DNA from: Collinsella sp. WCA1-178-WT-3 (M1)
GTDB taxonomy: Bacteria; Actinomycetota; Coriobacteriia; Coriobacteriales; Coriobacteriaceae
Reading direction: 5' to 3'
Length of the DNA stretch: 64,000 nucleotides
Assembly: GCF_009696325.1 (NCBI RefSeq)
Contig: NZ_VUME01000001.1
Location: 62,001-126,000 of the forward strand
Shown here piece by piece: positions 17,514 through 25,422 of the stretch. Each line of letters begins with the position of its first letter. Within the stretch, counting starts at the first letter, position 1. The notes under the pieces were generated by a model. It saw nothing but the letters and a program-made list of their open reading frames with translations. It was not told where the DNA came from and made no database searches. The position numbers and the translations under genes were made by a program.

Positions 17514-18307
17514 TGCCTATCGGACCTGCGCGCATGCCGCTCTTCGATCATCTGGGTGAGCTCCGTCGCCGCCTGACCATCGTGGTCGTGTCGGTCTTTG
17601 CCGCCGCCATCGTGCTGTATTTCGCCACGCCCGTGGTGCTCGACATCCTGGAAGACCCCATCCGCTCCTTTGTGCCGGACGGTAAGTTCTACATCACCAC
17701 CACGCTCGGCGGCTTTGGTCTGCGCTTTTCGCTGGCCCTCAAGATGGCCGTTGTCATGTGCACGCCTATGATCATTTGGCAGATTCTGGCGTTTTTCCTG
17801 CCGGCGCTTCGCCCCAACGAGCGCAAGTGGGTTGTGCCCACGGTGCTCGCCTCGACGGTGCTGTTCTTCCTGGGCGCAATCTTTTGCTACTTCATCATCA
17901 TCCCTGCGGGCTTTGAGTGGCTCATCGGCGAAACCTCGGCCGTCGCTACGGCGCTGCCCGATCTGGAGAACTACGTCAACATGGAGCTGCTCTTTATGAT
18001 CGGCTTTGGTGTGGCGTTTGAGCTGCCGCTCATCATCTTCTACCTGTCTGTCTTCCATATCGTGTCCTATGCGGCCTTCCGCGGTGCCTGGCGTTACGTA
18101 TACGTTGGCCTGCTTGCGGGCTCGGCTGTGATTACGCCCGACGGCTCGCCCGTTACGCTGGGTCTCATGTATGGCGCCCTGCTCTCGCTCTACGAGATTT
18201 CGCTCGCCATCGCCCGCGTGGTCATTACCGCGCGCGATGGCAAGGAAGGCTTGTTTGTGAGCCGTCTGGATCTGTTCTCGAACGACGACGAGGACGACGA
18301 GGAGTAA
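17513..18307 (+). CDS. tatC: Sec-independent translocase subunit TatC
   Basis: This six-helix membrane receptor for twin-arginine signal peptides has 264 residues, including the N-terminal signature PLFDHLGELRRRL and the FLPALRPNERKWV loop with its conserved glutamate. The start codon overlaps the stop of the TatA/B gene. The C-terminus is a short acidic tail (NDDEDDEE). hypA begins seven bases after its stop. Confidence 0.96.
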   Translation: MPIGPARMPLFDHLGELRRRLTIVVVSVFAAAIVLYFATPVVLDILEDPIRSFVPDGKFYITTTLGGFGLRFSLALKMAVVMCTPMIIWQILAFFLPALRPNERKWVVPTVLASTVLFFLGAIFCYFIIIPAGFEWLIGETSAVATALPDLENYVNMELLFMIGFGVAFELPLIIFYLSVFHIVSYAAFRGAWRYVYVGLLAGSAVITPDGSPVTLGLMYGALLSLYEISLAIARVVITARDGKEGLFVSRLDLFSNDDEDDEE

Positions 18308-18313
18308 ATCCGT

Positions 18314-18670
18314 ATGCACGAGGTTGGCATTGTCAACGGCATACTCGATACAGTGATTCGCGCGGCGCGTGGGGCGGGGGCCTCGCGCGCTGTTTTGGTA
18401 ACGCTGCGCATTGGGGATATGACCGAAGTTGTGCGTGAGGCGCTCGACTTTGCGTGGGAGACGTTTCGCGACGAGGACATGCTCACGCGCGGCTGCGAGC
18501 TTGCCGTGGAGGAAGTCCATCCACAAAGCGAGTGCCTGGACTGCCGCGAGGTCTTTGAACACGACCGCTTCCATTGCCGCTGTCCTCAGTGTGGCGGCAC
18601 CAACGTGCGCCTGCTGCACGGCCGCGAGCTCGACATCGCCAGCATCGAGATTGAAACCCCCGACAATTAA
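18314..18670 (+). CDS. hypA: Hydrogenase nickel incorporation protein HypA
   Basis: This small nickel metallochaperone (118 residues) acts with HypB to load Ni into [NiFe]-hydrogenase. The family N-terminus MHE, with nickel-ligand H2, is present, as is a zinc site with C74/C77 and C90/C93. It sits directly behind tatC and before hypB in the same direction, so tatB-tatC-hypA-hypB are probably cotranscribed. No hydrogenase structural genes or hypC-F are in the window. Confidence 0.95.
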   Translation: MHEVGIVNGILDTVIRAARGAGASRAVLVTLRIGDMTEVVREALDFAWETFRDEDMLTRGCELAVEEVHPQSECLDCREVFEHDRFHCRCPQCGGTNVRLLHGRELDIASIEIETPDN

Positions 18671-18724
18671 CCAGCCTGCCATTTGGGGACGGGGTATAAA
18701 TGGTAGAAGTAAGGAGTGCCGAGT

Positions 18725-19408
18725 ATGGCCGAGAAAACTATTGATATCGCATCGCCGATTCTGTCGCGCAATGAGCGCCTGGCAGATCAGCTGCGTCAGC
18801 GATTCAAAGAGACAGGCACCTATGTGATCAATGTGCTGTCGAGTCCCGGCTCTGGTAAGACCACCACGATTCTGGGCACCAACGAGCGCCTGCGCGACAA
18901 AGCCGGCCTGCGCTGTGCCGTCATCGAGGGCGATATCGCCTCGGATGTCGACGCCATCACCATGAAGGAAGCCGGCATGCCCGCCATTCAGATCAACACG
19001 GGCGGTCTGTGCCACCTCGAGGGCAACATGATCATGGAGGCCGTTGATGCGTTTGACCAGGCAGTGGGCCTTCAAAACATCGATGTTATCTTTATCGAAA
19101 ACGTGGGCAATCTGGTCTGTCCGGTCGACTTTGACCTGGGCGAGAACCTGTCCATCATGATTCTCTCGGTGCCCGAGGGCGACGACAAGCCCATTAAGTA
19201 CCCGGGCATCTTCCAGCACGCTGGCGCACAGCTGCTCAACAAGGTCGATGTGGCCCCGGCTTTCGATTTTGACATGGATAGGTATACTAAGACACTCGAT
19301 GACCTCAATCCGCAGGCGCCGCGGTTTGCCGTGAGCGCACGCAAGGGCGAGGGCATGGATGCCTGGTGCGATTGGCTCATCGGGCAGATCGAACAAACAA
19401 GGGCGTAA
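18725..19408 (+). CDS. hypB: Hydrogenase nickel incorporation GTPase HypB
   Basis: This SIMIBI-class GTPase of 227 residues powers nickel insertion. The P-loop GSGKT is at 42-46, followed by EGDIASDVDA, a GGLCHLE metal-site segment, ENVGNLVCPVDFDLGE and the NKVDV base-recognition motif. There is no histidine-rich N-terminal nickel-storage stretch. AAGGAG eight bases upstream favours the ATG at 18725 over the GTG at 18716. It follows hypA by 54 bases. Confidence 0.95.
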   Translation: MAEKTIDIASPILSRNERLADQLRQRFKETGTYVINVLSSPGSGKTTTILGTNERLRDKAGLRCAVIEGDIASDVDAITMKEAGMPAIQINTGGLCHLEGNMIMEAVDAFDQAVGLQNIDVIFIENVGNLVCPVDFDLGENLSIMILSVPEGDDKPIKYPGIFQHAGAQLLNKVDVAPAFDFDMDRYTKTLDDLNPQAPRFAVSARKGEGMDAWCDWLIGQIEQTRA

Positions 19409-19462
19409 GTCGGCCGTCGTACGTGCGGTCGCAGCCGCAGACACACGAGATAGGAGCCTCTT

Positions 19463-22057
19463 TTGAAGCTCATCATCGCCGAGAAAAACGACGCCGCGCG
19501 TCAGATTGCCGAGCGTCTTTCCACGGGTAAGCCCAAAAAGGACAAGGTGTACAACACCCCCATCTACCGTTTTGAGTGGAAGGGCGAGGAGTGCGTGACA
19601 ATCGGCCTTGCCGGTCACATCCTTGCGCCCGATTTTTGCGACAGCGTGCTGTTCGATAAAAAGCTGGGTTGGTATTCGGTCACCGAGGACGGCGAGATGC
19701 TGCCGGCCGACATGCCCGATGGCCTGGCGCGTCCTCCCTATGACACCAAGCGCAAACCGTTCCTTGCCGACGGTATCTCCATCAAAGGCTGGAAGCTCGA
19801 GAGCCTGCCCTACCTTACCTGGGCGCCCGTTATCAAGCTACCGGCCGAGAAAGAACTCATTCGCTCGCTCAAGAACCTTGCCAAGAAGTCCGACAGCGTC
19901 ATCATCGCTACGGACTTCGATCGCGAGGGCGAGCTGATTGGTTCGGACGCCCTCAACAAGGTGCGCGAGGTTGCGCCCGACTTGCCGGTTGCCCGCGCCC
20001 AGTACTCTTCGTTTACCAAGGCCGAGATCACGCAGGCCTTTGATAACCTCGTCTCGCTCGACCAGAACCTGGCCGATGCCGGCGAGAGCCGTCAGCACAT
20101 CGACCTCATTTGGGGTGCGGTGCTCACGCGCTACCTGACGCTCGCCAAGTTTGGCGGCTTTGGCAACGTGCGTTCTGCCGGCCGCGTGCAGACCCCGACG
20201 CTCGCCTTGGTGGTCGAGCGCGAGCGCGAGCGCATGGCGTTTGTGCCCGAGGACTACTGGCAGATCCGCGGCATGGCTGCCGCGCAGGCTGCTGCCGAGG
20301 ACGACCGCTTTAAGATCGCGCACAAGACGGCGCGTTTTACCGACAAGGATGCTGCTGAGACGGCGTACGGTCACGTTGACGGTGCCAAGACGGCAACCGT
20401 TGCCGCGGTGACCAAGCGCTCGCGCAAGCAGCAGCCGCCCACGCCGTTTGCGACCACCTCGCTGCAGGCAGCCGCTGCGGCCGAGGGCATATCGCCCGCA
20501 CGCACCATGCGCATCGCCGAGTCCCTCTACATGGCGGGTCTTATCAGCTATCCGCGTGTCGACAACACCGTGTACCCCGCGACGCTCGATCTGGGCGCCG
20601 TGGTGAGCGATCTGGCAAAGATCAACCCGGCGCTGGCGCCCGTATGCAAAAAGGTGCTCGCCGGTCCCATGAAGCCCACGCGCGGCAAGGTCGAGACCAC
20701 CGACCACCCGCCTATCTATCCCACGGGCGAGGGCGATCCGTCCACGCTCGACGGTGGCCAGCGCAAGCTCTACGACCTCATCACTCGTCGCTTCCTGGCG
20801 ACGCTTATGGGCCCCGCCACCATCGAGAACACCAAGCTCGAGCTCGACGTGAACGGCGAGCCGTTCGTGGCTTCGGGCGATGTGCTCGTGACCCCGGGTT
20901 TCCGCGAGGCATACCCGTACGGACTCAAGCGCGACGAGCAGATGCCGCCGCTGGAGCAGGGCGACACGGTCGACGTATTCGACATTAAGCTCGAGGCCAA
21001 GCAGACCGAGCCGCCCGCACGCTACAGCCAGGGCAAGCTCGTGCAGGAGATGGAAAAGCGCGGCCTGGGCACCAAGTCCACGCGCGCGAGCATCATCGAG
21101 CGCCTGTACGCCGTGCGCTACCTCAAAAACGATCCCGTGGAGCCGAGTCAGCTGGGTATCGCCATCATCGATGCACTGTCGCAGTTTGCCCCGCGCATCA
21201 CGAGCCCCGATATGACCAGCGAGCTCGACGGCGACATGACCCGCGTGGAGCGCGGCGAAGATACCGAAGAGCATGTCGTGACGCACTCGCGCGCGCTGCT
21301 GGCCGGCGTGCTCGATGAGCTGCTCAAGCATACGCAGGAGCTGGGCGACGCCATCAGCGATGCCGTCACGGCCGATGCGCGCGTGGGCGCCTGCCCCAAG
21401 TGCGGCAAGGATCTGGTTATGAAGACGAGCGCCAAGACCCGCGGCAGCTTTATCGGCTGCATGGGCTGGCCCGACTGCGACGTGACCTATCCGGTGCCGA
21501 GCGGCGTCAAGGTAAGCCCGCTCGAGGGCGAGGCGGCCGTGTGCCCCGAGTGCGGCGCACCGCGCATTAAGTGCCAGCCGTTCCGCCAGAAGGCTTTCGA
21601 GATCTGCGTGAACCCCACGTGTCCCACCAATTACGAGCCCGACCTTAAGGTGGGCGAGTGCAAGGTGTGTGCCGAGGCCGGACGCCATGGCGATCTGATT
21701 GCGCACAAGAGCGAGAAGAGCGGCAAGCGCTTTATCCGCTGCACCAACTATGACGATTGCGGCGTGAGCTATCCGCTGCCGGCGCGTGGCAAACTCGAGG
21801 CGACGGGCGAGACCTGTCCCGAGTGCGGCGCTCCCATCGTGGTGGTCAACACGGCGCGCGGTCCGTGGCGTATCTGCGTCAACATGGACTGCCCGACCAA
21901 GGAGAAGAAGCCCGCCCGCGGCCGCAAGACGACGACCAAGGCGAGCACGGCAAAGAAGACGACGACTGCGAAGAAGACCACGGCGGCCAAAAAGACGACG
22001 GCCAAAAAGACGACGGCCAAGAAGTCGGCTACCAAAAAGACCGCTGCCGACAAGTAA
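19463..22057 (+). CDS. topA: Type IA DNA topoisomerase (topoisomerase I)
   Basis: This enzyme relaxes negative supercoils through a transient tyrosine-DNA link. The 864-residue protein begins MKLIIAEKNDAARQIA, has DFDREGE in the Toprim domain, and carries the active tyrosine Y363 in LISYPRVDNTVYP. That wording, with TDHPPIYPT downstream, matches archaeal topoisomerase I rather than the usual bacterial YMRTDS. Several C-terminal zinc ribbons (CPKCG, CPECG) follow. The last 50 residues are a Lys/Ala/Thr tail of AKKTT repeats like histone H1. The TTG start is supported by TAGGAG and the matching N-terminus. Confidence 0.93.
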   Translation: MKLIIAEKNDAARQIAERLSTGKPKKDKVYNTPIYRFEWKGEECVTIGLAGHILAPDFCDSVLFDKKLGWYSVTEDGEMLPADMPDGLARPPYDTKRKPFLADGISIKGWKLESLPYLTWAPVIKLPAEKELIRSLKNLAKKSDSVIIATDFDREGELIGSDALNKVREVAPDLPVARAQYSSFTKAEITQAFDNLVSLDQNLADAGESRQHIDLIWGAVLTRYLTLAKFGGFGNVRSAGRVQTPTLALVVERERERMAFVPEDYWQIRGMAAAQAAAEDDRFKIAHKTARFTDKDAAETAYGHVDGAKTATVAAVTKRSRKQQPPTPFATTSLQAAAAAEGISPARTMRIAESLYMAGLISYPRVDNTVYPATLDLGAVVSDLAKINPALAPVCKKVLAGPMKPTRGKVETTDHPPIYPTGEGDPSTLDGGQRKLYDLITRRFLATLMGPATIENTKLELDVNGEPFVASGDVLVTPGFREAYPYGLKRDEQMPPLEQGDTVDVFDIKLEAKQTEPPARYSQGKLVQEMEKRGLGTKSTRASIIERLYAVRYLKNDPVEPSQLGIAIIDALSQFAPRITSPDMTSELDGDMTRVERGEDTEEHVVTHSRALLAGVLDELLKHTQELGDAISDAVTADARVGACPKCGKDLVMKTSAKTRGSFIGCMGWPDCDVTYPVPSGVKVSPLEGEAAVCPECGAPRIKCQPFRQKAFEICVNPTCPTNYEPDLKVGECKVCAEAGRHGDLIAHKSEKSGKRFIRCTNYDDCGVSYPLPARGKLEATGETCPECGAPIVVVNTARGPWRICVNMDCPTKEKKPARGRKTTTKASTAKKTTTAKKTTAAKKTTAKKTTAKKSATKKTAADK

Positions 22058-22079
22058 CCGAGCACATATAGACACGGCG

Positions 22080-22116
22080 GGGCCGGGCGCGCAAATGCAA
22101 ATGCGCGCCCGGCCCC
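22080..22116. terminator. Terminator after topA
   Basis: GGGGCCGGGCGCGC pairs perfectly with GCGCGCCCGGCCCC over a 10-nt loop. Only a weak T-rich stretch follows. Confidence 0.7.
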
Positions 22117-22125
22117 ACTTCTAAG

Positions 22126-22188
22126 TTGCGGTGAAATAGGGACTGTTTTTGCTGGCAAAAGGCCTAATTGATCCCTATTTCACCGCAA
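22126..22188. repeat. 63-nt hairpin repeat, family A copy 1
   Basis: TTGCGGTGAAATAGGGA (22126-22142) is perfectly complementary to 22172-22188, with a 29-nt loop. A second copy with identical arms and loop length is at 24508-24570, and a half copy is at 61236. It lies between the convergent topA and zinc-ribbon genes. Confidence 0.8.
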
Positions 22189-22208
22189 GTTTTGATCAGT
22201 TGTTGGGA

Positions 22209-23249
22209 TTACTTCACCTCGACGGGTGCGGCGCCGGGGTAGCGGTCCTCAAAGTCCAGACGGTATTTGTTGTCGTTGGTGCCCGCTACGTTGTCGCGCG
22301 CCAGCGGCGCCACGATCTCGTCCTTGTGGTTGGCGGGGCTGGAGTACTCAAGGCTGATCTCCCAAGCGTCGCAAATGACGTCAATGCGATTCTCCAGGTC
22401 GTCGTAGAGCGCGATGATGTCTTTCCACGAGCTGTAGTTCTGCGAGTCGATGGGAACGTCCAGATCCTCGACCCCGTCCTTGAGGTCGCCGATCTGATCC
22501 TCGAGCGCCTCGGCGGCATCGCTGGCCGACTGACGCGAGCTTCGGTCATCCTTAAGGTAATACGTGTTGAATGTGGTGGCGCAGTCGCGAACCTGCTGAT
22601 CAAGATCGGAGAGCCTGCTGTAGTAGGAGCTCAGCTGGTCGTAGACGTTCTGCTCGCTGATGGTGGCGGCATCGTGGGCGTCATCGTTATCATCGTCAAG
22701 CTTGTTGGGGTCGCCCTTGACGGACACATCGTCGTCATCGTGGTCGATCTTGACCTTCTCGATGGTTGTGCCCTTGGAATCGTCGGCGTTCTTGTTGAAC
22801 GGTCCGATCATGAAGAATGCGACCAGCGCGATAATCACGACGACCAACACGGCGATGATGCCGATAAACAGAGCGTTGTTGTTTTTGGGCGCGGCGGGAG
22901 CACCGGACTGCGGAGCAGCGGTCGGAATGGGTTGCTGAGCCGCGGCGTTGGCCGCAGCCCATTGCTGCGTCGTGCCGACTTCGGGCTGGGAAGCGGGTGC
23001 GGGTTGATGGGCAGACTGTACGGTCACGTCTGCCGGTTGGGGCTGAGTCGCCGTGGGCTGCTGCGCAGACTGAACCGTGGTCGCGGCGGTGTCGAAGGCG
23101 GCGTTGGGTGCGGCGGCATGTTCGGCTGCCTGTGCATTCTCTTGCGACTGAGAGGCCTGGCCATCATCGGTTACCGGCGTTCCGCAGCTGGTGCAAAAAC
23201 GCTCGTCGTCATTCAGAAGCTTGCCGCAATGGGTACAAAACCGGGGCAT
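22209..23249 (-). CDS. Zinc-ribbon single-pass membrane protein of unknown function
   Basis: The protein has 346 residues. It opens with a double zinc ribbon (FCTHCGKLL...RFCTSCGTPV), followed by a Gln/Ala/Pro-rich linker to about residue 125. A single membrane helix (LFIGIIAVLVVVIIALVAFF) comes next, then an acidic (HDDDD) spacer and a helical extracellular domain. The topology suggests a cytosolic ribbon and an outward C-terminus. The ATG at 23249 is preceded by GGAAGG; the frame to 23264 lacks that. The function is unknown. Confidence 0.8.
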   Translation of the reverse strand: MPRFCTHCGKLLNDDERFCTSCGTPVTDDGQASQSQENAQAAEHAAAPNAAFDTAATTVQSAQQPTATQPQPADVTVQSAHQPAPASQPEVGTTQQWAAANAAAQQPIPTAAPQSGAPAAPKNNNALFIGIIAVLVVVIIALVAFFMIGPFNKNADDSKGTTIEKVKIDHDDDDVSVKGDPNKLDDDNDDAHDAATISEQNVYDQLSSYYSRLSDLDQQVRDCATTFNTYYLKDDRSSRQSASDAAEALEDQIGDLKDGVEDLDVPIDSQNYSSWKDIIALYDDLENRIDVICDAWEISLEYSSPANHKDEIVAPLARDNVAGTNDNKYRLDFEDRYPGAAPVEVK

Positions 23250-23450
23250 GATGGTTCCTTCCATTCGATGTGTTGGCTAGATTATAAGATGGTTCAGGTG
23301 CGGTTGGGCCGCGCCGACCCAACTGGTTATGTGAGGATGATCATGTCGCGCAAGCCCTGTCGCATGCGTCACAATGAGTGCGGCGTGCTGGGTGTCCGGC
23401 GCGGCCGTTTATCGACGGCTCGGTAGAATGCGATGGTGGGGAGTGAGTCT

Positions 23451-24506
23451 GTGTACTGCGGCGAGCAAGGTCGGGGTGGCGGCGACAGCGTAGAGGCGTT
23501 CCGGTTCCCGCCGGGGGATGCACCCCTCACTGCGCGCGATTGCTCGCGTCGAGTGTTTTGTGCCGGAATGTTGACCGGAGCGCTTGCCTCGGTGATGAGT
23601 CTCGGCGGTTGTGCCGCGCGCCGCAACGAGGCTGAGGGCTCCGCTGTCCCTGTCAAACAAAAAGCGAATCATCCGTCCGCTCAAAAGGCGGAAGCTGTCT
23701 CCCGGGCTTCTTGGATTGCCGGCCTCCAGCAAGATATCGAAGCCCTTGTCGAGCCGTATGGTGGGTCTACCTCGGTCTATGCTGTGGCGCTTGATCCTCA
23801 AACGTTCACGTCGCTCGATGGTGAAGTCGCTGTGGCGCCGGACGCGCGACATGTGGCGGCAAGCATCATCAAGCTTCCCGTTCTCGCTTGTGCGCTCGAG
23901 ACCGTGGCGGCGGGCGAGCTGTCCCTCGACGAGCAGATAACGGTAGCGCAACAGGATATCGTGGGTGGCAGCGGCAACATTCAGTCGCGCGGCGCGGGTG
24001 TGTCGTACAGTATTGACGAGCTACTGCACGCCATGATCGCCCAGAGCGATAACGTGGCAGCGAACCTTGTTATCGGCAGGCTTGGCATGGATACGGTCAA
24101 CGAAACGTGTGCCGCATTGGGGCTGACCCAGACCGTGCTCGCTCGTTTGATGATGGATGCCGAGGCCCAGGCACAAGGTCGCGAGAACTATACGAGCGCC
24201 CGTGATGCTGCGGCCGTGTTGCAGCAGCTGGCGGCGGGGACAATCGCGACGCCCGAGCTGTGCGAGCGAGCGCGCGGATATCTGCTGGCGCAGGAAGACG
24301 CGCGCGGTATTGTCGAGGGCGTTCCCGGCGGCGTTTTGGTCGCGCACAAAACGGGCAGCCTGGCGAATGCTCAGCACGATGCCGCAATCATCTACGCCGA
24401 GCGCCCTTACGTGCTGGCAATCCTCACCCAAGACCTCGAACGCGAGCAGGCCCTAGCCCTTGAGCGCGATATTTCCTTCGCCATCAACGCTCGCGCCCAC
24501 TCCTAA
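23451..24506 (+). CDS. Tat-type lipoprotein serine hydrolase, class A beta-lactamase fold
   Basis: The serine-hydrolase motifs are SIIK at about 138-141, SDN at about 199-201 and KTG at about 300-302 (numbered from the GTG at 23451). No clear class A ExxxN catalytic glutamate is visible, so it is more likely a peptidoglycan-related hydrolase than a true beta-lactamase. The N-terminus holds SRRVFCAGML, a twin-arginine motif, followed by a lipobox LGGC: a lipoprotein probably exported by Tat. The GTG at 23451 has GGGGAG seven bases upstream; an ATG at 23433 is possible. Confidence 0.8.
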   Translation: MYCGEQGRGGGDSVEAFRFPPGDAPLTARDCSRRVFCAGMLTGALASVMSLGGCAARRNEAEGSAVPVKQKANHPSAQKAEAVSRASWIAGLQQDIEALVEPYGGSTSVYAVALDPQTFTSLDGEVAVAPDARHVAASIIKLPVLACALETVAAGELSLDEQITVAQQDIVGGSGNIQSRGAGVSYSIDELLHAMIAQSDNVAANLVIGRLGMDTVNETCAALGLTQTVLARLMMDAEAQAQGRENYTSARDAAAVLQQLAAGTIATPELCERARGYLLAQEDARGIVEGVPGGVLVAHKTGSLANAQHDAAIIYAERPYVLAILTQDLEREQALALERDISFAINARAHS

Positions 24507-24507
24507 C

Positions 24508-24570
24508 TTGCGGTGAAATAGGGATTGTATTTGCTGTTAGAAGGCGTATTCAGTCCCTATTTCACCGCAA
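24508..24570. repeat. 63-nt hairpin repeat, family A copy 2
   Basis: The same 17-nt arms as at 22126 (TTGCGGTGAAATAGGGA and complement) enclose a 29-nt loop. The loops of the two copies share TTTGCTG and AAGGC positions. It starts one base after the stop of the serine hydrolase gene. Confidence 0.8.
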
Positions 24571-24581
24571 CTTAGAGGGTC

Positions 24582-24635
24582 GGCAGTTAAGGACGTTCCT
24601 CTTCGGCCGGCACTTTAGGAACGTCCCTAACTGCC
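24582..24635. repeat. 54-nt palindrome
   Basis: GGCAGTTAAGGACGTTCCT (24582-24600) is complementary at 18 of 19 positions to 24617-24635. The loop is 16 nt. It directly follows the family A repeat and precedes the tmk promoter. Confidence 0.75.
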
Positions 24636-24737
24636 GCCTAGCGACCAGGCCGTATTTGGGGTGCGCCGGACGCTGGGGTATCATGGCTTGGTTGCTATAA
24701 CTTGCACTTTCGCGCCTTGTAGGAAGGGACTGCGCCC

Positions 24738-25421
24738 ATGGCTTTTGAGCCCGCTCAACATAGCTTTATCACGCTCGAGGGCGTCGATGGTGCCGGTAAG
24801 TCCACGCAGGCGCGCCTGCTGGCCCGTGCGCTCGAGCTCGCTGGCTACCAGGTCGTGACCCTGCGTGAGCCGGGTGGTACCGCCATTAGTGAAAAGATCC
24901 GTGCTCTGCTGCTCGACCCCGCCAATACGGCGATGGGGGATACCTGCGAGCTGCTGCTCTACGAGGCCGCACGCGCCCAGCTGGTGCACGAGGTCATATC
25001 TCCCGCCCTCGCTGCCGGCAAGGTGGTCCTGTGCGACCGTTTCTACGATTCCACGACCTGCTATCAGGCGTTTGCCGACGGCCTCGATCGCCAGATGGTA
25101 CGCGACGCCAACAACCTTGCTGTCGCGGGGACGCACCCGGCACTCACGCTCGTCTATCACATCACGCCCGAGCAAGCGGCGCTGCGCATGTCCGCCCGTG
25201 GTGCGGTCGACCGCATGGAGGCCAAGGGCATGGCGTTCCAGGAGCGCGTTTACCAGGGATTTAGTGCCATTGCCGCCGAGGAACCAGATCGCGTGAAGCT
25301 CATCGATGCCACCGCTTCCATCGAGGACGTCTTCGCGCAGACGGTCGAGCAGGTTCGCGCGTACGGTCTCGACATTTCCCAGGACGCCGTCACCGCCTCG
25401 CTTGCCCAGGAGGCCGAGTAA
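24738..25421 (+). CDS. tmk: Thymidylate kinase
   Basis: This enzyme phosphorylates dTMP to dTDP with ATP. The 227-residue protein shows the P-loop EGVDGAGKST at 14-23, the DR(Y/F) motif in CDRFYDSTTCYQ and a REPGG segment typical of bacterial TMPK. AGGAAGG precedes the ATG. It starts a tmk-holB-ricT operon, the same order as in Bacillus (tmk...holB-yaaT). holB begins one base after its stop. Confidence 0.95.
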   Translation: MAFEPAQHSFITLEGVDGAGKSTQARLLARALELAGYQVVTLREPGGTAISEKIRALLLDPANTAMGDTCELLLYEAARAQLVHEVISPALAAGKVVLCDRFYDSTTCYQAFADGLDRQMVRDANNLAVAGTHPALTLVYHITPEQAALRMSARGAVDRMEAKGMAFQERVYQGFSAIAAEEPDRVKLIDATASIEDVFAQTVEQVRAYGLDISQDAVTASLAQEAE

Positions 25422-25422
25422 C

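Noticed and set aside
17402-22075. Two long minus-strand ORFs over tatC-hypAB and topA
   Set aside because: They are complementary to genes with clear motifs and contain none themselves.
23451-24506. Confident class A beta-lactamase call
   Set aside because: The catalytic glutamate motif is not clear. Similar serine hydrolases without resistance function are common.
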